64,000 nucleotides of DNA, taken from the NCBI GenBank assembly GCA_036555705.1, contig DATBKT010000087.1, positions 62,001 to 126,000 on the forward strand, written 5' to 3'. How positions within the stretch are numbered: position 1 is the first letter of the stretch; each line of letters begins with the position of its first letter. Below the pieces are notes generated by a model. It was not told the origin of the DNA. It saw only the letters and a program-made list of their open reading frames with translations, and did no database searches. Origin of the DNA: JARBAU01 sp029237525 (GTDB taxonomy: Archaea; Thermoproteota; Nitrososphaeria; Nitrososphaerales; Nitrososphaeraceae). Both the position numbers and the translations under genes were made by a program. Positions 60,559 to 64,000 of this stretch are shown piece after piece.

Positions 60559-61563
60559 ATGTCCGAAGCTAATGAAGAACATGAGGCAAACCGTAATGAG
60601 CCAGCGAAGATATATGATGTTATAATAATTGGATCAGGTCCCGCTGGATATACTGCGGCTATTTACACTTCTCGTGCAAAGCTCAGCACACTTCTTATTT
60701 CAGGGTCACTTCCAGGTGGTCAGTTGATGACTACTAGCGAAGTTGAAAATTATCCTGGATTTCCAAACGGTATATTTGGACCTGAGCTGATGATGAATAT
60801 GAGACAACAGGCTGAAAGATTTGGAGCAAGCTTCCTTGACGATGAAGTCGCGAAAGTGGATTTTAAAACTAGACCTTTTAAAATAGAGACGCATTCTCAA
60901 CTGTTCCGAGGCGAAGCGATCCTGGCTTGTACAGGTGCATCTCCTAGAAAGTTAGGTATAACAGCTGAACAGGAATTTGCAGGTAGAGGGGTATCTTATT
61001 GCGCAACATGTGATGGACCTTTTTTCAAGGGAGAAGATATAGTTGTAGTCGGTGGTGGCGACACTGCAATAGAAGAAGCAACCTTCCTGACAAAATTTGG
61101 CAAATCTGTCAAGATTGTGCATAGAAAACAGTCACTAAGAGCCAGCAAGATACTTCAAGAGAAGGCATTCGAGAATCCAAAAATCGATTTTCTTTGGAAT
61201 CATGTTATTGCAGATATATACGGCGATAAGAAAATTAAAAGCGTGGTAGCAAGGGACATAGGGACTGGTAAGGAACAGACCATCCCTGCTGGTGGCTTGT
61301 TTGTAGCGATCGGACATGAGCCAAATACTGAAATCTTTAGAGGACACCTTGAATTGGATGACAAAGGTTACATAATTTTAAAGGATCACACGTCAACAAG
61401 TGTAGATGGTGTATTCGCGGCAGGCGATGTTCATGACTATAGATATAGACAGGCCATAACTGCTGGAGGCTTCGGATGCATGGCAGCCCTTGATATCGAG
61501 AAATGGTTAACGGAAAAGAGACATTTAGCAAAGATGAATTTGTTAACAGAAAAAGAAAGATGA
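60559..61563 (+). CDS. trxB: Thioredoxin-disulfide reductase
   Basis: This flavoprotein reduces thioredoxin with NAD(P)H. FAD motif 'IIIGSGPAGYTAAIYTSRA', the redox-active 'YCATCDGPFF' (C-x2-C), nucleotide motif 'VVGGGDTAIEEATFL', and C-terminal 'GVFAAGDVHD' are all present. Length is 334 residues including a hydrophilic 18-residue N-terminal extension. It is convergent with the cysteine synthase gene, 7 bp apart. Confidence 0.95.
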   Translation: MSEANEEHEANRNEPAKIYDVIIIGSGPAGYTAAIYTSRAKLSTLLISGSLPGGQLMTTSEVENYPGFPNGIFGPELMMNMRQQAERFGASFLDDEVAKVDFKTRPFKIETHSQLFRGEAILACTGASPRKLGITAEQEFAGRGVSYCATCDGPFFKGEDIVVVGGGDTAIEEATFLTKFGKSVKIVHRKQSLRASKILQEKAFENPKIDFLWNHVIADIYGDKKIKSVVARDIGTGKEQTIPAGGLFVAIGHEPNTEIFRGHLELDDKGYIILKDHTSTSVDGVFAAGDVHDYRYRQAITAGGFGCMAALDIEKWLTEKRHLAKMNLLTEKER

Positions 61564-61570
61564 TGTCTAA

Positions 61571-62581
61571 CTAATCATATGAATAAGGGCATGCTGTTTC
61601 TGGAAGATATTCGTTAACGCGTAAAAGTCGCTCATATTCAGCCTGGTTAAAGATGTGTTGTTCAGCGTAAAGAGTTTTGAATTTTCTTCCATCATCTGCA
61701 AATATGCCAACCAAAACGCCATGACCTACACTTTTTGCCACATCTAGCATTGACGCCATAACTGCACCAGAGGAAGGTCCGACAAGTAAGTTTTCCCGGA
61801 ACGCTAATTCTTTTACCATGCGGAAAGACTCGTCATTAGTTGCAGTGAACCATGAGTCTACGACGTGCTGCCGACGTGTAAAAAGCTCAGGCATAGCAGA
61901 CTCTTCAAAATTTCTAAGGCCTTGAAGTAAATGATTTTTTTGGGCCTGTACTGCGATTATTTTGATACTACTGTTTTGTTCTTTCAGATAAGTGGAAGTC
62001 CCAGTTATTGTTCCACCAGTTCCACACCCCGTAAAGAAGTGGGTTAAATTCCCTGCCATTTGCTTCCAAATTTCCGGCCCTGTGCTTTCATAATGCGCCA
62101 TATAGTTTGCATCATTTTCATACTGATTAGGCATGTAGTATAGATCAGGCCTAGGCTTTGATATCGCAGTTGCTAAAGCGATACTTTGATCTGTACCTGC
62201 TCCTACTCTAGGACATAGGTCATCTGAAGTCTCATGAACTGTTGCACCTAATTTTCTCAAAATGTTCTTGGTTTCTTCACTTACTTTCTCAGGTATCACT
62301 ATCTCAACTCGATATCCCAATGTACTGGCTATTCCAGTCAATGCAATACCTGTATTCCCTGATGAAGGTTCAATAATTATGCTCTTATCTTTTTTTAATA
62401 GACCTTTCTTTTCTGCATTTTTAATCATCCAATAAGCTGCTCGATCCTTTACTGAACCATAAGGATTATACCATTCTAACTTGGCGAAAAATCTTAAATT
62501 CTTGGTCGAAAAGGATTTTAGCTCTATTGTCGGAGTATTGCCTATTCGTTCAATTAGATTGGAACTTGTCAGAGTAGTCAT
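61571..62581 (-). CDS. cysM: Cysteine synthase family PLP enzyme
   Basis: A beta-substituting PLP enzyme of the OASS/OPSS/CBS group. The PLP Lys is in 'NPYGSVKDRAAYWMI'. 'IEPSSGNTGIALTGIAS' binds the substrate carboxylate, and 'GCGTGGTITGTSTYLK' holds the phosphate of PLP. Length is 336 residues. The donor (O-acetylserine or O-phosphoserine) cannot be told. It is preceded by a TusA-like gene 3 bp away, so cysteine synthesis and sulfur transfer are coupled here. The gene symbol is by family only. Confidence 0.88.
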   Translation of the reverse strand: MTTLTSSNLIERIGNTPTIELKSFSTKNLRFFAKLEWYNPYGSVKDRAAYWMIKNAEKKGLLKKDKSIIIEPSSGNTGIALTGIASTLGYRVEIVIPEKVSEETKNILRKLGATVHETSDDLCPRVGAGTDQSIALATAISKPRPDLYYMPNQYENDANYMAHYESTGPEIWKQMAGNLTHFFTGCGTGGTITGTSTYLKEQNSSIKIIAVQAQKNHLLQGLRNFEESAMPELFTRRQHVVDSWFTATNDESFRMVKELAFRENLLVGPSSGAVMASMLDVAKSVGHGVLVGIFADDGRKFKTLYAEQHIFNQAEYERLLRVNEYLPETACPYSYD

Positions 62582-62584
62582 TGC

Positions 62585-62833
62585 TTACTTTGCCTTTTTT
62601 ATTACAAACTCAAGATCGTTATCTGCTTTTTTAACCGACACCAGCTCATGGCCGTTTCGATTAACCCATCTTGAAATATCTTCTTCTGAAGCCGGATCAT
62701 CTGCTACAATTTTAATTTTCTCACCGATATGCAATTTTTCTAATTCCAATTTAGTCCTAAACACCGGCTCTGGACAGAAGAGACCGCGTACATCTATTGT
62801 CTTATCGGGAATCTCATTATTAGCATTGCTCAT
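62585..62833 (-). CDS. tusA: TusA/SirA-family sulfur carrier protein
   Basis: An 82-residue TusA-like protein with the active CPxP motif in 'VRGLFCPEPVFRTKLELEKL' and the family's C-terminal 'DDPASEEDISRWVNRNGHELV'. It carries persulfide sulfur between proteins. It lies 3 bp upstream of the cysteine synthase on the same strand, which suggests one sulfur-handling operon. Confidence 0.92.
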   Translation of the reverse strand: MSNANNEIPDKTIDVRGLFCPEPVFRTKLELEKLHIGEKIKIVADDPASEEDISRWVNRNGHELVSVKKADNDLEFVIKKAK

Positions 62834-62906
62834 GTTAAGTTAATGCTAATAACAATTTCAATATATTAAAGGTTTAGAAACTTCCTTTGAATAGTGATAA
62901 ATCATC

Positions 62907-63671
62907 TTAATGTCTAAAAAGGTCCATTTTTTTACTTCGAATCAGGATTGATGTGCCAGATGTTTTTGTCTTCCTATATGCATAGCCTCTTATTATGACC
63001 GCCGGGACCCTATTGGTTTTTCCCATAGCCAGTTCGGCTGCTGAAGCGATTTCATCTGCAACTGCTATTTCAGTTACCCTTAGCTTCTTACCGAATAAGT
63101 CAGATTTGCCTATATAACTCTCTATAGGTTCAATTCCTGCCGATCCTATCGCGACATTTGTCTGGCCGTGTCTGAAAGGTCTTCCGAATGTATCGCTAAT
63201 GACGACGGCAATTTCCTTTCTGCATTTCGTCTTTACTCGCTCTTTTAGCAATGCAGCAGATTTGTCCGGATTTTCTGGAAGCAGCAAGGCCATATCATTA
63301 GTTCGATCGACATTACTCTGATCGATTCCTGCGTTTGCACAGATAAAACCCAATTTGGTCTCCACTATTATAATTCCTCGAGACCGTTTGACTATTTCTT
63401 TAGACTCTCTACGAATTAGCTCTATCAATCTCGGATCTTTATAGCTGGAAAATGCCAACTTTTTCGATTCCACAGATGGCACAATATCATTTAAATCTAC
63501 AAACTTATTTTCAGACTTTGATACAATCTTATGGGCAATAACTAGAATGTCGTTCTGCTTAATGGATTCTCCAATTTTATCTAAGCTCTCGCAAAGTAAT
63601 TCATAAAGATCCTCGCCTGCACAAACATCTTTCTGAACTTTGATAGGAATTATTTCAATCCTCTTGACCAA
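62907..63671 (-). CDS. cofE: Coenzyme F420-0:L-glutamate ligase CofE
   Basis: CofE adds glutamates to F420-0 using GTP. The motifs 'DILVIAHKIVSKSENKFVDL', 'GFICANAGIDQSNV', 'VVISDTFGRPFRHGQTNVAIGSAGIEPI' and 'VTEIAVADEIASAAELAMGK' are diagnostic. Length is 254 residues, the single-domain archaeal form without the FMN reductase fusion of some actinobacteria. It is separate from cofDC at 14.2 kb. Confidence 0.95.
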   Translation of the reverse strand: MVKRIEIIPIKVQKDVCAGEDLYELLCESLDKIGESIKQNDILVIAHKIVSKSENKFVDLNDIVPSVESKKLAFSSYKDPRLIELIRRESKEIVKRSRGIIIVETKLGFICANAGIDQSNVDRTNDMALLLPENPDKSAALLKERVKTKCRKEIAVVISDTFGRPFRHGQTNVAIGSAGIEPIESYIGKSDLFGKKLRVTEIAVADEIASAAELAMGKTNRVPAVIIRGYAYRKTKTSGTSILIRSKKMDLFRH

Positions 63672-63710
63672 ACATTAAGACTTGGCTTGGTAGTATAAAT
63701 TTTTATTTAG

Positions 63711-64000
63711 TCAGGACTTGGCTATTAAGACAGCGTTTCCGAATTTTTTTTCTAACAAATGTAGCAATATTGACAAATCCCTCACCTCGATGACCGCATC
63801 AGCCTTTTCCTTTACCTTGTCGACTGGACAGAAACCAACCGTATATCCAGACAAATCGAAAAGTCTCAGATCATTTGCGCCGTCAACCACTACTACTATG
63901 TTCTCTTTTGCAAATTTCCATTCCCTTATTATCGGCACAACTGCAGCAGCTTTATCCGATGTCACAGTCAGATTCACATCTTGTAGCTTCCCATCTTTGA
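63711..64000 (-). CDS. serB: Phosphoserine phosphatase-like HAD hydrolase (partial)
   Basis: The frame runs off the right edge; the last ~96 residues are visible. They contain HAD motif IV, 'VVVVDGANDLRLFDLSGYTVGFCPVDKVKEKADAVI', which matches SerB-type phosphatases (usual GDGAND, here VDGAND). The upstream catalytic DxDxT is outside the window. In archaea SerB makes serine from phosphoserine, which would also feed the neighbouring cysteine genes. The assignment is tentative because the active-site half is missing. Confidence 0.7.
   Translation of the reverse strand, partial: KDGKLQDVNLTVTSDKAAAVVPIIREWKFAKENIVVVVDGANDLRLFDLSGYTVGFCPVDKVKEKADAVIEVRDLSILLHLLEKKFGNAVLIAKS

Noticed and set aside
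1..64000. Mobile elements, CRISPR arrays, prophage or toxin-antitoxin systems
   Set aside because: I looked for transposase or integrase motifs, regularly spaced repeats and paired toxin-antitoxin genes on both strands and saw none.

Overview
The window is a gene-dense stretch of an archaeal chromosome, almost certainly from an ammonia-oxidising thaumarchaeon (Nitrososphaeria). An AT-rich, soil-type relative of Nitrososphaera/Nitrosocosmicus is my guess; no rRNA is present to settle it. The domain call rests on archaeal information genes (TFB, aRF1 with NIKS and GGQ, aIF1, Sec61-beta, RNA polymerase subunit P, proteasome beta, archaeal RNase P RNA, Tsr3), on the archaeal shikimate route, and on F420 biosynthesis. 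The lineage call rests on B12-dependent methylmalonyl-CoA mutase/epimerase and a long 3-hydroxyacyl-CoA dehydrogenase, as expected for the thaumarchaeal 3-hydroxypropionate/4-hydroxybutyrate CO2-fixation cycle. Many genes have a TATA-like box about 24-29 nt before the start codon, so leaderless transcripts look common, and TTG starts are frequent.

Layout. 1-6 kb: a truncated peptide-type ABC transporter binding protein, TFB with a problematic 5' end, aIF1, Sec61-beta, a DUF2070 membrane protein and tRNA-Val(CAC). 6-16 kb: S-adenosylhomocysteinase, hydroxyacyl-CoA dehydrogenase, an RNA-maturation neighbourhood (Tsr3, RNase P RNA, NSUN-type methylase, NIP7-like protein), secreted proteins, and cofD-cofC. 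16-21 kb: pyruvate phosphate dikinase, a PUA protein and citrate synthase. 20.7-31.1 kb: a nearly complete aromatic amino-acid supra-operon, from the archaeal entry enzymes through shikimate and chorismate to a chorismate mutase-aminotransferase fusion and prephenate dehydrogenase, interrupted by one stand-alone DNA methyltransferase. 31-40 kb: a methyltransferase, ilvC, cysS, a Rieske protein, a second diverged S-adenosylhomocysteinase, metG and nadM. 39.7-43.6 kb: methylmalonyl-CoA mutase subunits, MeaB and epimerase. 43.6-52 kb: HTH-CBS regulator, aRF1, response regulator, several tiny cysteine-rich proteins, HIT protein, ilvD, an OBG-type GTPase and rpoP. 52-58 kb: a proteasome beta subunit lacking the catalytic threonine, a tiny acidic protein, a GHKL/MORC-like ATPase, DUF309 and succinyl-CoA synthetase. 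58-64 kb: a TPR-winged-helix protein, a Cys-type Thi4, thioredoxin reductase, cysteine synthase with TusA, cofE and a truncated serB-like gene.

No mobile element, CRISPR array, prophage or restriction island was seen. The most unusual items are the TFB 5' end, the apparently inactive proteasome beta subunit with its acidic mini-protein neighbour, the GHKL ATPase with a disordered linker, the diverged second SAH hydrolase, the orphan methyltransferase inside the aro cluster, and a battery of tiny cysteine-rich proteins of about 50 residues.
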